Positions 10,791 through 21,393 of a stretch of DNA of 64,000 nt are shown here, one piece after another. Source of the DNA: Tenebrio molitor (lineage: Eukaryota; Arthropoda; Insecta; Coleoptera; Tenebrionidae); assembly GCF_963966145.1 (NCBI RefSeq), contig NC_091046.1, positions 21,390,001-21,454,000 of the forward strand, in the 5' to 3' direction. Every line of letters starts with the position of its first letter. Position 1 is the first letter of the stretch. The notes below the pieces were generated by a model. It saw only the letters and a program-made list of their open reading frames with translations, was not told the origin of the DNA and made no database searches. The translations under genes and the position numbers were made by a program.

Positions 10791-10810
10791 TTTAAAAATG
10801 ATTTAAATTT

Positions 10811-10957
10811 GTCGGCATGAAAAATTTTGTGGATTACACGTCCAGAAAATGTTTTGCGAGTGCTCGTATTGCTCGCCGCGGCTAGGCTCCTTGGCTACAC
10901 AATACCACTCACACTCGCAAAATATCATTTTCTGGACTAGTAATCCAAATAACTATT
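10811..10957 (+). repeat. HE-2 3' hairpin
   Basis: The 5' side is GTCGGCATGAAAAATTTTGT, then a stem beginning ATTACACGTCCAGAAAATG with its complement ending GGACTAGTAAT. The apex contains GCTCGCCGCGGCTAGGCTCC. The tail is CCAAATAACTATT. HE-3 (28567-28712, minus) has the same 5' block and stem start, so these belong to one subfamily. Confidence 0.85.
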
Positions 10958-11258
10958 AAACCAAATTTCTCAACTTACATGGATATGCAAAAAAATAGTG
11001 TGTACAACACGTTATGAAAGTCTCTTTTTTTTACTAATTTGGTTGATTAACTACGGAGTAATCAAATCTGTTGGTAAGAATGAAATTTGGCAAATTTAAA
11101 ATTTACCAACGAAGGTTAATTTTTGTAATAGTATAAACATAACCTGCATAACCAAGAATGTTTTTAATGTCATCTCATGTTAAAAAATCCGGTCAGTGCG
11201 TGGTCAGTGCCAATTACTAGACAAAAATCACCAGTATTTTCAATTGTTTCATTGCCAA

Positions 11259-11282
11259 CAGACAGACAGACAGACAGACAGT
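11259..11282 (+). repeat. (GACA)n microsatellite
   Basis: Six uninterrupted CAGA/GACA tetranucleotide units. A degenerate version lies at 27688-27713 within another repeat. Confidence 0.9.
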
Positions 11283-11811
11283 CATTGTTGATCACGCTGT
11301 ATTTGTACAACTAGTTATGAAAGTCATACTTTTTTTCATGAATTTGCAGATTGATTAACGAGGACGTAGCCATTGCCATCTAGAACACCAGACAGCGTGT
11401 GACGTGACAAGGAAGGCCAAACGTCAAATTTGTTTACATTTTCAGAAAGTATCAAATACATACGGTGTTTTAATCATTCTTATGGAAGATTGAAAATTGT
11501 GAGATAAGCAAAAGCTTGATGGCAAGTGTATACCGGATGTCCACTCTCAAAGTCGAACATAGGCAATTAACACCTGTGATTAACACTGCATTCAGTTTAA
11601 AGATATTATGCCATTATTTGGATACATCAATAATATTAAAGTACCTAATTAACAGTTTAAGCAGTTTTTATTACAAATTCTTTAATGCAGTTCCTACCTT
11701 AGTTAATAATAAATCTAAATAATTTGCTGAATTTAAATTTCCGTTTATTTCAAATAGACCATATTGTTATTAATCCCAGCCCAGATCTGAATTTTTTGAG
11801 GATACTCAGTT

Positions 11812-12135
11812 CTAGTAGGAATATTTACTCGAAGTGTTTTGGACATTTGGTTCGGTATTTAGTGTAAAAGTAGATTCGTCTGTGAAGCAAATTGTCGACG
11901 GAAAGCGACGATCATTAGCACGCTCCTGCACTTCATAACAGATTTCACTCTTACTTTCATCATCAACAGCAAAAATCTGTTGATGACACTGTGTCTTGTA
12001 GGGATGATATTTGTACTTCCTGAGGATATTCAGTATCCGCGATTTACATAAACCTACTTCAAGAAAAATTTGTCTTAAGAGTAACTCTTCATTTTTCCGT
12101 AAATAATTTTGACAGTAATTTACGGAAATTCGCAA
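11812..12135 (-). pseudogene. IS630/mariner-type transposase fragment
   Basis: About 107 residues include NILRKYKYHPYK and ICFTDESTF followed by LNTEPNVQNT. This resembles the insect DDE transposase family whose first catalytic aspartate lies in a FSDEATF-like motif; the D is present here in FTDEST. The second aspartate and the glutamate are absent, as is the N-terminus. It sits in the PAL-1 core and may be a relic of the PAL-1 transposase or of an unrelated insertion. Confidence 0.55.
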
Positions 12136-12543
12136 ACTTAACCCAACAAATTACTAAATTTTTTGACAAATGCTGTCCAATTTGAAAATCATGGCATGTC
12201 ATATTTAAAAATCGCAAAGTTTTAAATTAGAATTTTAAAATAAAAATAGAACCTTTAATCTTATTTATTAGTATCATTTCAAGCGCAATAATTTTATCTT
12301 TCTATTGATACCATTGCTTTACCTGTAAGTTCAGTTGGTGAGCAAAAATGTTCAATCCAATGTTAATTGACTATGTACTATTGCGGGCAAAAAAAGTGGG
12401 ACATCAAACTTCTGTCAGTTTTGAAAAATTCGATGTAGTTCAAGCTTTACTGTCATTTTGACTTTGATTATTGTCATAGAAATTTGACACTATTCTAACT
12501 GACAGTTTATAATTTATTTCATACTCCTATTTTCCTTTTCCAA

Positions 12544-13545
12544 ATGCCCTCTTCTTTTGATAAAGGTAGAATAATAACAATGATAAATAATGGAATGTCT
12601 TATCGGGACGTTGCTGAACAATTGGGTATATCAAAGAGTACAGTTTGTAGAACCGTTAGAAACTGGAGGAATGACCATCAGTTAGAACGTCGTGCAGGGT
12701 CAGGGCGACGACGAATTTCCACACATCTTGATGATGAGCAAGTACAAACCTTTGCACAAGAGAGGCCTTTCACCACCGCTGGACAGATAATGCGGGAACT
12801 CAACTTCCCTGCGTCGGTTTGGACGGTACGCCGTCGTCTAAGAGAAATTGGACTACGTAGCCGCGTTGCAGCAAGAAAGCCAAGGCTTACCCCATTGCAT
12901 CGAGAAATAAGGATGGGGTTTGCCCTTCAGTATGTTGCCCAGGACGAAGAATTTTGGAGACAGATTGTTTTTTCTGATGAAAAGGTCTTTCAATCTTGCC
13001 CAAATGGCCGCTTAAAAGTTTATAGACCCAGGAACAGTCGGTTTGAAGAACCCTATGTCCAGACTATCCAACGTAGCGGTCGTTTTTCCGTCAACATGTG
13101 GGCATGGATTTCCGCTGCTAGTCCTGGGGTAATGATCCATGTGGAAGAGAGGCTGACTAGCGATGTTTACATTAGGGTTCTCGAAAACATCATGCTTCCT
13201 TCTGTGCAGGCTGTTAATCCCAATTGGAATTTCATCTTCCAGCACGACAACTGTGCTGTTCATACAGCGCGCAGGGTGGTAGAATGGTGCGAGAACCATA
13301 ATATAAATGTCCTGGACTGGCCTAGTTGCAGCCCAGATCTCAACCCTATTGAAAATATGTGGGGAATTTTGATTAAATTTTTACAACGACCAGAAGTGGT
13401 TTTTCACAATAGGGATGAGCTCTTGGCGGCCATCACTGAAGCTTGGCATTCATTACCTCAAAACTACCACGTTAATCTGTGCCTATCAATGCGCAACAGA
13501 CTCAACAAAGTAATCGATGCGAACGGGGGCTTTACGAAATATTGA
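12544..13545 (+). CDS. Tc1-like DD34E transposase
   Basis: This is an intact 333-residue cut-and-paste transposase. The N-terminus is a paired-like helix-turn-helix DNA-binding region (MSYRDVAEQLGISKSTVCR), followed by a basic GRRR linker of AT-hook type. Catalytic residues: first D in VFSDEKVF (about residue 145), second D in FQHDNCAVH, and E in NPIENMW, with 34 residues between the second D and E. The length matches active Tc1-family enzymes (about 340). The start ATG lies in TTCCAAATGCC about 165 bp inside the left TIR. There is no stop, no frameshift and the TIRs are perfect, so this copy could be functional. Confidence 0.93.
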   Translation: MPSSFDKGRIITMINNGMSYRDVAEQLGISKSTVCRTVRNWRNDHQLERRAGSGRRRISTHLDDEQVQTFAQERPFTTAGQIMRELNFPASVWTVRRRLREIGLRSRVAARKPRLTPLHREIRMGFALQYVAQDEEFWRQIVFSDEKVFQSCPNGRLKVYRPRNSRFEEPYVQTIQRSGRFSVNMWAWISAASPGVMIHVEERLTSDVYIRVLENIMLPSVQAVNPNWNFIFQHDNCAVHTARRVVEWCENHNINVLDWPSCSPDLNPIENMWGILIKFLQRPEVVFHNRDELLAAITEAWHSLPQNYHVNLCLSMRNRLNKVIDANGGFTKY

Positions 13546-13970
13546 TTATTAATGTTTTTGTTAAATTTGTTATCTACTTATTATTTATGTAAATTAGCTT
13601 TTGTGGCAATTTTTTTCCATACTTTTTTATTCTGTTTTCTTTTTCCAATTTGTGCTCCCAATTTTTTCCAGGTCTTTTATTTATTCGTCCTTCCATCTGG
13701 ATTTTGCATTAAATATGTATTCACTACGTGCTTATAGCTAGTGCATTATCTTTTGACACGCGAGGTGCGCGGTGGGAGGAGTTTAGCAGGGAAAAGGAGA
13801 ACTATCGGCAAAGATCGGTTCAGCAACAATTCAACAACGGCGATTTTTTAGAACGGGTGGGAGCCGTTGTGACTAGTCGTCTGAATTTGGCTTTCTGCGC
13901 AACTTTAACTCGCGTGTCAAGAGATAACGCACCAGCTCTACTTAAACTCATACCCTACAACCTATAATTA

Positions 13971-14214
13971 TTGCGAGAATGCATTTAGCACATAGCCTAA
14001 GCATGCTCCGCCCCTAACTGTTTAAGCGCGAATTTTAAATATTGAAAATAAAAACGCCGACTTTACTTGACCTGACAGCGTCCTTATATCGAAAAGAACT
14101 ATTATTTTGCACGTTTGAACCTGATATCTGGGGCCGCCGCAATCCCGCAATTTCTGATCACGCAGCGGCGCGCGCTGTGCCAGTGCTTTGGCTATGTGTT
14201 AAATGCATTCTCAC
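13971..14214. repeat. 244-bp MITE with 8-bp target duplication
   Basis: GAGAATGCATTTAGCACATA at the left is mirrored at the right by TATGTGTTAAATGCATTCTC. ATAATTAT occurs on each side (13963-13970 and 14215-14222). The 8-bp duplication suggests a hAT-type source. It lies in the 3' non-coding part of the Tc1-like element, so it arrived later. Confidence 0.8.
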
Positions 14215-14493
14215 ATAATTATCTAATGACAACGTCAATCAATTCAAAGTAGGGTTAGAATCAGATAAAGGTTATTTCACATTAAAAGTCAAGACAATGA
14301 CGTTGATGTCCCACTTTTTTTGCCCGCAATAGTACAAGTTTGAGAATGCACAAGCTGTACCTATAGTAATTTCAGTTGATACCAGGGTATTTACTCGTAC
14401 CTACTGTTCATCGACCGTCGCAAAAGACGTTGAAACCTGGGAAGTAATTTTATACTCTATCAACATTTTCGTGATTGTAAGTCGTTGTAGGTA

Positions 14494-14891
14494 CTATTGG
14501 GGACAAAATACTTTGGTCGTCATTTTTCTGTCACTTCAAAACAAATTAATGTAAACCAAGCATTAGCGTCAAGTCAATAGTGATGATAATTTCAAATTAT
14601 TGACTTTTGTCTTGTCAAAAATATGGCACCATCCACCATTCAAAAATTTAGAATCATCTTCCTTGATTCTGGGGGATTGTCCATGGGTCAAACTGCCTTG
14701 TGGAAACCTTTTCAATTTTTCCTTCTTGGAATATCTCCTTCAGTAGTCCATTTTTCGGTATTTAACATTTTGCAATGATAAGTTTGACAGTGACAGTGGT
14801 TGACAGTAGTAAAAAATAAGGTTAACCGTCCTAATGCTTGCTTTACAACTTTATGTCAGTCAACTGACTTTGACGACCAAAGTAATTTGTC
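14494..14891. repeat. Tc1-family MITE, right TIR truncated
   Basis: The left end is CTATTGGGGACAAAATACTT after TA; the right end is TGACGACCAAAGTAATTTG, lacking the outermost dozen bases. Internal blocks (GTCAAAAATATGGCAC, GACAGTAGTAAAAAATAAGG) match the copy at 35065-35420. No coding capacity. Confidence 0.75.
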
Positions 14892-15171
14892 AAAGCATTT
14901 GTTGTGATTTGGTGTTATTTAAATGATTCACAAAGTAAAGCTTTTCAATCTTCCATAAGAATGATTAAAACACCGTATTTGATACTTTCTGAAAATGTAA
15001 ACAAATTTTGACGTTTGGCCTTCCTCGTGACGTCACACGCTGTCTGGCTTAAGGCCTGGTGTTCTAGATGGCAATGGCTACGCCTTCGTTAATCAATCTG
15101 CAAATTCATTAAAATAGTATGACTTTCATAACTAGTTGTACAAATAGTTAATCAAGCAAATAAGTGAAAAA

Positions 15172-15396
15172 TAGTAGTTTATTCAACGAGTTCGTGTGTA
15201 ATTTGGACTCGTTTCACTCGAGTTTTAAATTGGCCCACTTATGCCAAAAAAAGCCATACAACGTTTTTTTATTCGACGAGGCCCCAAATCGCTGAAAATG
15301 TTTAAAATTAGTTTGACGTTTCGTTTTGACAAGTTGTCAAATTTATCAAAATCCGTTCACAGAGGAGAAAATTCTCAAATTCTGACAGTGTGGAAC
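15172..15396 (-). mobile_element. HE-15: hairpin element inserted in a T-tract of PAL-1
   Basis: The left PAL-1 arm (11015-11060) is the empty site: GAAAGTCTC, eight T, then ACTAATTTGGTTGATTAAC. Here, on the minus strand, GAAAGTCTC and seven T lead into GTTCCACACTGTCAG. The host resumes as TTTTTCACTTATTTG after AATAAACTACTA. The 225-bp insert shares its 5' end and its stem (AACTCGTT) with HE-54 (54680-54952). Its hairpin is decayed. Confidence 0.7.
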
Positions 15397-16032
15397 AAAA
15401 AAAGAGACTTTCATAACGTGTTGTACACACTATTTTTTTGCATATCCATGTAAGTTGAGAAATTTGGTTCAAAAGGATTTATGAAAAATTACAACAAAAA
15501 AAAAAGGATGCTTTGACAATCATCTCCAAGGAAATGGAATAAAATGCTGCAAAAAAGTACTAATTCCACGATTTTTCTTGCAAAAAAGTACTAGTTTCAC
15601 TACGATTTTGCGTGTAAAAAACTGTGCCACTTTCTTTACGATATGCAAAATATAACTATTATTTAATTATAATTCATAAAAATTATTGAATAATGGAGGT
15701 CGGTTAACTTGATTTTTTCATTAATATCTATGACAATAAATCTAATTTTGGTGCAACATATTATTTTCCTTTTTTTCTCGGAAATTTTGTTATCAAAGGG
15801 TATAGTTTTTATTTGCCATAACAATTAAAAAAAAACTCTAAAAGAAACAATAAAAAAATTAAGGTTACCATTTGAAGGATAAAAGTTGCCCATTACCCAT
15901 AAATGGGTAGATGGTATAAAAATTATATGCTCACTTAGGTTTGTAGTGTTTTTAGAGTCATTTCGTTTCCTGTATAATTTTTTTCATTTGGGTCATCAAC
16001 AGCGTGGGCCGTTTTTTTTAAGACAGCCTGTA

Positions 16033-16955
16033 TACAGTGAGCGGCAAAAGTATGGAATAAATTCATTAAAAATTAAACAAAATTTTTTTCAAAAAAATCT
16101 TTGGACAGGTCAATTTTAGTTTATAAAAATACATATTTTAATGCAAAATAAAATTCTAAACAGTCATTTGTTTTCGAGTTATGACGTCATCGATAGTTTT
16201 TTTTAAATGGAAACCCCCTATTTTTTTTTCTTGATTCTGATAGCCCTTTTAATTGTCTAAACGCCAGTATAAAAATTTTGTTACCTTACACAAGGAAATT
16301 TTTGTGAAAAAAAATAATAAATTTGGAAAAAATAAATTTTATAACGAACAAAAACAAGTCAAAAACTGTGTTAGTACGTATTTAAAATTATGGAATTAAA
16401 TGTTCGATTTGCCATCCCGCAGCTTGTTGACAATAAGCAAGTTTATGAAGAAATTCCCCCTGTTTTAGTTTTATCTAGTTTTATCCCCCCACCCAATCAA
16501 AATTAAAATTTCTATACGTTGTGTTTCTGTTAAATGAGTCATTTTCGAAAACGTTTTGTAAAACAAATAACACATACGAATGAAATTGACAATAACATTT
16601 GACTGTTTGATTTACCTACTTGATTTTTTGACTTGTTTTTGTTCGTTATAAAATTTATTTTTTCCAACTTTAGTATTTTTTTTCTCAAAAATTTTCTTAT
16701 GTAAGATAACAAAATTTTTATACTGTCATTTAGACAATTAAAAGGGCTATCAGAATCAAGAAAAAAAATAGGGGGTTACCATTTAAAAAAACTATCGATG
16801 ACGTGATAACTCGAAAACAAATGACTGCTTGGAATTTTCTTTGATACTAAAACATGTATTTTTATAAACTAAAATTGACCTGTTCAAAGATTTTTTTGAA
16901 AAAAATTTTGTTTAATTTTTGATGAATTTATTCCATACTTTTGCCGCTCACTGTA
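16033..16955. mobile_element. FB-2: fold-back element abutting PAL-1
   Basis: The ends are TACAGTGAGCGGCAAAAGT and its inverse. The arms are complementary over about 430 bp each, including TATGACGTCATCGATAG near the centre. It starts in the TATA formed by the PAL-1 terminus and is followed at 16953 by the start of a third TACAGG element. It is related in plan to FB-4 (26257-27919), which also has TGGAATAAATTCA and TGACGTCAT blocks. Confidence 0.9.
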
Positions 16956-17965
16956 TACAGGATGACTGACGAAAAACCTTTGATGCTGTATCTTGCTTAT
17001 TTTTTATCCGATTTGAATAAATGACACATCAAATGAAATAATTTTGAAAACACTTCCAATTAAATTAAAAAATTTTCTTGCGTCAAGTTTTTGACAAATG
17101 GCACTGTACATTTTTTTTTATTCAGTATCGCAGAGATTTGTTTTCTGAATATAAAAATGCAAAGAACTATACCCGTTCATTAAAAACCAAAGTCAAAAAT
17201 TAAAGAGTTAATGTACAAATTTTAAAAATCAAGTGACCAAAGTAAACGAGAGAAAAGTTTGTTCTAAATGCTCGAAATGACAGTAAGCTCTAGATATCTG
17301 TCAGTCACGTTATTTGTCAAAACAGTTTGATAACAATAATAATAATCATGTTATTTTAGAAGAAAATTTCCAAAAACGATTTAGTGTTAACGTGTGGTGT
17401 AGCATTTTTGGAGATAAATTGGACTAGTGGGTCCCGTTTTTATTTATGGCAGTCTTAATTAAACAAAGTATATTATTTTTAGAATTTGCGTCTCTAATAG
17501 GTCTATTTTTGTATTCAATTTTGAGTCGTTTATGACTATCTATTAAAGCACTCTAAGAAAATTTTTATCAATATTTCACTGTATTATTGTCATTTACACC
17601 AAAAAACTTCCAATATTAATGTTCAAACTCTACTTTTTAACATCTGTTGCAGATGTAGTTGCATGCGTTACCTTAAATTACCAATTAAGTAATACAAAAT
17701 TTCCTAGAATTTGAAAATTTAATGTTTTATTTAAAAATTAAAACAAGGGTGCAAATTCTAAAAAATAACATAAAAAACTCGTTTTATAAGGGCATTGGCG
17801 CACTCGTCCCATAGAAAACTCCCCTATGGCTCGTTCTTTAATAAATGTACTATTATTACCAAACGAAATAACCAACTTTCTGAATGAAAATTAGCAGTGT
17901 TGAACAGAGTCGTATTTCATCAGGACGGCGCCACACCAAATACTGCACGCATGAATGTTGTATTT
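16956..17965. other. No gene seen; solitary MITE terminus at left edge
   Basis: It begins with TACAGGATGACTGACGAAAA, a fold-back-type end whose partner I did not find in the window. The rest is AT-rich without recognisable coding, RNA gene or inverted structure. Confidence 0.4.
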
Positions 17966-18222
17966 TTATACACGTATCCCCAAAAAAAAGACGAGTCCAT
18001 AAGTCTCTTATTTACACACCAAATTAAATGGTTATGAATGGGCTACAAAAAGGCCTAATAAATTCCCAAGGCTAAACTGTCAAAAAAAAATTTTTGAAGT
18101 AATTCTAATAGAGATTTTTATTCTGAGAATCGCCCTCAAATGTCACATGATTCATATTGACAAATCACAACTCCGAATTGTTTGAATAGCAACCAATCAC
18201 AATTTAATTAAGCGGAAATTTT

Positions 18223-18285
18223 CCCTAGGGAAAATATATAATAATTGCCCTAGGGAAAATATATAATAATTGCCCTAGGGAAAAT
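18223..18285 (+). repeat. 25-bp minisatellite with CCCTAGGG cores
   Basis: CCCTAGGG begins at 18223, 18248 and 18273, separated by AAAATATATAATAATTG. This gives two full units and a partial third. Confidence 0.9.
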
Positions 18286-18305
18286 TTTTTTCGGGCGATT
18301 CTCTT

Positions 18306-18487
18306 CCGAATATACCTCGGGACAGATATATATCGCCGGAAATTTTTTCTTGCAGTCCAACACTCGTGTTTGTCGCTCAAAATTACCCTCGGGCTGAAGC
18401 CCTCGTGTAATTTTCTTGCGGCAAACACTCGTCTGTCAGGACTGCTCGAAAAAATTTCCGGCAATATATCTGTCCCTTGGTATATTA
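18306..18487. repeat. HE-18 hairpin
   Basis: The stem is about 75 bp (GGACAGATATAT, CGGAAATTTTTTCTTGCAGT, AACACTCGTGTTTGTCG with complements). The apex is CTCGGGCTGAAGCCCTCG, itself palindromic. The right flank is TTGGTATATTATATA, as in HE-4. A second copy is at 19203-19376. Confidence 0.85.
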
Positions 18488-18642
18488 TATATGAGAATCA
18501 CCCTCAAATGTCACATAAATTATATTGACAAATCACAACTCCGAATTGTTTGAATAGCAACCAATCACAATTTAATTAAGCGGAAATTTTCCCTAGCGAA
18601 AATTTCCGATATAATTTACCTAGAGTGGTATATAAGAGGAAG

Positions 18643-18900
18643 TAGGCTCGATCCTGGTTCCTAGGGGAGTGTTTGAGAGTTATATTTGAGTTGGCAGCCT
18701 GGTTTTCACAAAATTTATGAAGTCAATGCAAGCAAATCTAAATAGTTAACATAATATTTATATTTTATTTTCACTCCAGAAACATTTTGTTAATTAACAA
18801 TTTTATTTAAACGCAGATAACGACAATTTTGACAATAAAAGTGCAGCCAATTGTCTGAATTATCAATCGAAAAACGCCCCTGGGAACCAGGATGGAGCCA
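18643..18900. repeat. 258-bp MITE
   Basis: TAGGCTCGATCCTGGTTCC at the left is mirrored by GGAACCAGGATGGAGCCA at the right; the GGGG and CCCC blocks inside also match. The interior is AT-rich. Confidence 0.75.
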
Positions 18901-19202
18901 ACTCTCTTTAATATACTAATTTAAAATTTACCTAGGGAAAAGTTTGATTGAGGGAAAATAGTGGATTGGCAACACTGATGCAGTTGGTAGTGGAACTCTT
19001 CTCGTGCATCATCTGTCAATCATTTCTATTTAGGTTAGGTTAAGTCCATATATCTAAGTCACGAAGTACATTGTCGATTTAGATTTTTTTGACGTTTGTT
19101 TCAATTTTAAAAATTGCGTGTGTCATGCCAACGATGTTGCCAACTAAAGATTTCAAATGTGTTACCAACATAACAAAATAATTTTCAATCATTTATAGTC
19201 AC

Positions 19203-19376
19203 TCGCTATATCTCCAGAAATTTTTTCTTGCAGTCCAATACTCGTGTTTGTCGCTCAAAATTACCCTCGGGCTGGCGCCCTTGTGTAATTTTCTTGCTAC
19301 AAACACTCGTGTGTCAGGACTGCTCGAAAAAATTTCCGGCAATATATCTGTCCCTTGGTATATTATATGTATATGA
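19203..19376. repeat. HE-19 hairpin, second copy of HE-18
   Basis: Same stem blocks as 18306-18487 (AATTTTTTCTTGCAGTCC, CTCGTGTTTGTCGCTCAAAA). The apex is CTCGGGCTGGCGCCCTTG. The leftmost part of the stem is missing. It has the same right flank TTGGTATATTATATG. Confidence 0.8.
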
Positions 19377-19812
19377 AAACAACAATCTATCACAAGTATA
19401 CACTTACATACCAAAAATACAAAAAAAAATTGTAAAAAAACGCTACTATCGTCTATACTCCATTTTGCGCTAATCATTCGCCGCATATCTGCGCAATCCC
19501 ATATGTTATTGTTTGTCATTTGTTTTTCCTGCTAACTTAATTTGGTTATTTTATTACATTGTAATGCAATGCATTTTGATAGCTTCTCGCTTGGTATTCG
19601 TCTTTTTTTTCAAAAGTTAGTGTTTTTTATGTGAAGTTATACTTGTGATACATTATTGTATATTTTGACAGTTTAGCCTTCAAGCCCTTGGAGCTATACG
19701 TGAATTTAATAGGCCATTTTGTAGCCTATTCACAATCATTTAATTTGGTGTATAGGTAATTAAAATCCTTCTATAAATAAGGGAGCTATGGACTTTTTTT
19801 TGGGACACCTGC

Positions 19813-20796
19813 ATATAATCAGTTTGGTGATCGATGAATAGGTACTGTTACGTTACTGTTTTATTCTTTAAATCGAAACAATAACGATTTCTTAGAATGA
19901 TTGGCCTTCTGTCGAATGTCACTGTCGTCACCTCGATAGTGCTGAACTTGCTTGGACTTGCCCGAAGATCGGGAGAAAAACTCAAAAATACTTGTACAAT
20001 AGTTTATTACTCTCTGGCCAATTTCAAATTGACTTGCAACTTGTATTGTCATGGTAACGGCACAAAATTGCAAGTTTGAGAAAGATGACGCATATTAGTA
20101 ATTAATGTGTAGGACAAAGATAGCTACACATTTGCGCTGACTTGAAATCGGGCTCTAGTCACAAACGAATAACGAAATGAGGATTCATGGAGCCTAATCG
20201 GCCGTTGATGGCCCTTACAGAATACAAATCAACCTCGACTTTGGAGTTGTACAACACACAGGATATAAAAACCTGAACCGTGAACTAAAGAATTTACAAT
20301 TTCTTGGGTCGCTGAAGGCGTGAACAATAAATTAAAATGAATTTTCTTACGTTGCGAATGAGTCTTGCTCCGGGCCCCGACCAGACTGCCAAAAAAATTT
20401 CAAAATAAATCAATCGAAGGGTCCTAAAGGGATGAAGAGGAAGGTCACCAGAGTCCTGTTTACGCCGCTGGTCGGCTACGCCGCACAGTGGGAAAAATTA
20501 CCGAGAAGCTGGCCAAAAGTCGAAAGAATCAAAATAACTTATTGAAAATTGAGAAATAGGGATTTTCGAGATCGCTGATTACGACTTTGTTATTAGTTTT
20601 TCCAAAAACAAAATGGCGATTCGAAATATTACCAAGTTTATCAATTTTAATGAAATTTAGTAATGGGGCTGTTTTTCGGTCACTGATTACAATTTGGTAT
20701 TAGTCTTTCCAACAAAAAAAAAGAGTGTGTGCTTATGACCGCACGACAGAAGTGAAAACTTCTATGATGCTCGTTACTGATTTTAAGTAATATGTA
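19813..20796. other. No gene seen
   Basis: AT-rich sequence without a recognisable ORF, RNA gene or element end. Short ORFs on both strands around 19861-20079 overlap each other and show no family features. Confidence 0.4.
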
Positions 20797-21042
20797 CTAT
20801 TCCGGACACGGAATCTTGGCCAACATTCTTTAGACATTTCTAAAAAAATGATGTAAACTAGCCATTAGTGTCATTAATAAATGACAATTATTAAAAATCA
20901 CTGTGAAGTTTTTCTTGTGACATCAAAAAAGCAGGGAAATGGCATTATCGAGTCAAAAGTTGGGTTATATTCAATAAAGGCCAGTTCACACATATTTGTC
21001 AGTTAAATGTCAGTCGTGGCCAAGATTCCGTGTCCGGAATAG
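20797..21042. repeat. 246-bp TA-flanked MITE (Tc1/mariner type)
   Basis: CTATTCCGGACACGGAATC at the left mirrors GATTCCGTGTCCGGAATAG at the right. TA is present on both sides (20795-20796, 21043-21044). A partial relative with the same right end is at 51330-51412. Confidence 0.88.
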
Positions 21043-21393
21043 TACCTATTCTATAAAAAATATATCATTATGAATGATAGTACTTCAATAGAAACTGCAA
21101 ATACGTCCGCTTTTAGAAGTACACTCTGGCAAAATTTGTGAGGTTAGGTTTGAATGTTTAAGTTTTATTTTCTTGACGATGATATTGAACACAACACAAG
21201 TTTTCATAGCAATACCAATACCCTGTATTATGATAATAATTTGTCCATTTTCCTCTTCACATTTTGCTACACAAATTTTTCCAATAGATGAATTGTTGAA
21301 ACCATATAATTGAGAATTACGTATTAAATCCTACATTCATCTGTAAACTTACAATATTTGTCGTGTCTTTATCCTTTATATTATATAAAACTA

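Larger units (their letters stand above)
4649..10955 (+). mobile_element. HE-2: hairpin element, swollen by nested insertions
   Basis: The PAL-1 right arm near 15470-15485 shows the uninterrupted site ATCCTTTTGAACCAAATTT. Here the T run leads into TCATGCCGCCGGCCG at 4649, and the host sequence resumes after AAATAACTA at 10955. The 5' end matches HE-3 (minus strand, 29192), which has TCGTGCCGCCGGCCG and, about 60 bp on, the same CGGCCTAGTAC block. Nested inside are a MITE with a fold-back element (4820-5976), a tRNA-like stretch and the Jockey element. Confidence 0.65.
12378..14332 (+). mobile_element. Tc1-like transposon with TIRs and TA duplication
   Basis: Perfect terminal repeats of about 30 bp: CTATTGCGGGCAAAAAAAG at 12378 is mirrored at 14332. 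Both sides are flanked by TA (12376-12377, 14333-14334). It encodes one uninterrupted DD34E transposase. It is longer than a usual Tc1 element because the 3' part holds a 244-bp MITE (13971-14214) and about 220 bp of extra sequence without clear origin. Confidence 0.93.
293..16032. mobile_element. PAL-1: old long-inverted-repeat DNA transposon, deeply nested
   Basis: The outer ends match in inverse orientation: TACAGGCTGTCTTTAAA at 293 against its reverse complement ending at 16032. The right arm is nearly continuous (15278-16032 and 14935-15145). The left arm is the same sequence cut into pieces by later insertions: about 293-355, 690-833, 1949-2066, 4370-4648, 10956-11030 and 11300-11495. 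The core, 11496-14934, holds a transposase scrap and a Tc1-like element. Removing the insertions would leave arms of roughly 1 kb. The superfamily cannot be decided; the TACAGG terminus is shared with the fold-back elements at 4928, 21570 and 60256. Confidence 0.7.
18126..18598 (+). repeat. Direct repeat of about 108 bp flanking a hairpin
   Basis: 18126-18234 and about 18489-18598 are nearly identical (TGACAAATCACAACTCCGAA, GAATAGCAACCAATCACAAT, GCGGAAATTTTCCCTAG), spaced about 365 bp apart. The hairpin 18306-18487 lies between them. This could be a tandem duplication or two tandem element copies. Confidence 0.8.
17966..19812. mobile_element. Inverted-repeat element with nested hairpins
   Basis: The left arm (17966-18085: GTCCATAAGTCTCTTATTTA, ACCAAATTAAATGG) is the inverse of the right arm (19668-19812). 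A single arm of the same family lies at 35681-35850. The middle holds the direct repeat 18126-18598, two related hairpins and a 258-bp MITE. Confidence 0.75.

Noticed and set aside
11259..11282. Telomere- or satellite-type array
   Set aside because: Only six GACA units; no TTAGG repeats were seen anywhere in the window.
18223..18285. CRISPR-like short direct repeats
   Set aside because: The units are contiguous 25-bp tandem copies with no unique spacers, and the setting is eukaryotic.
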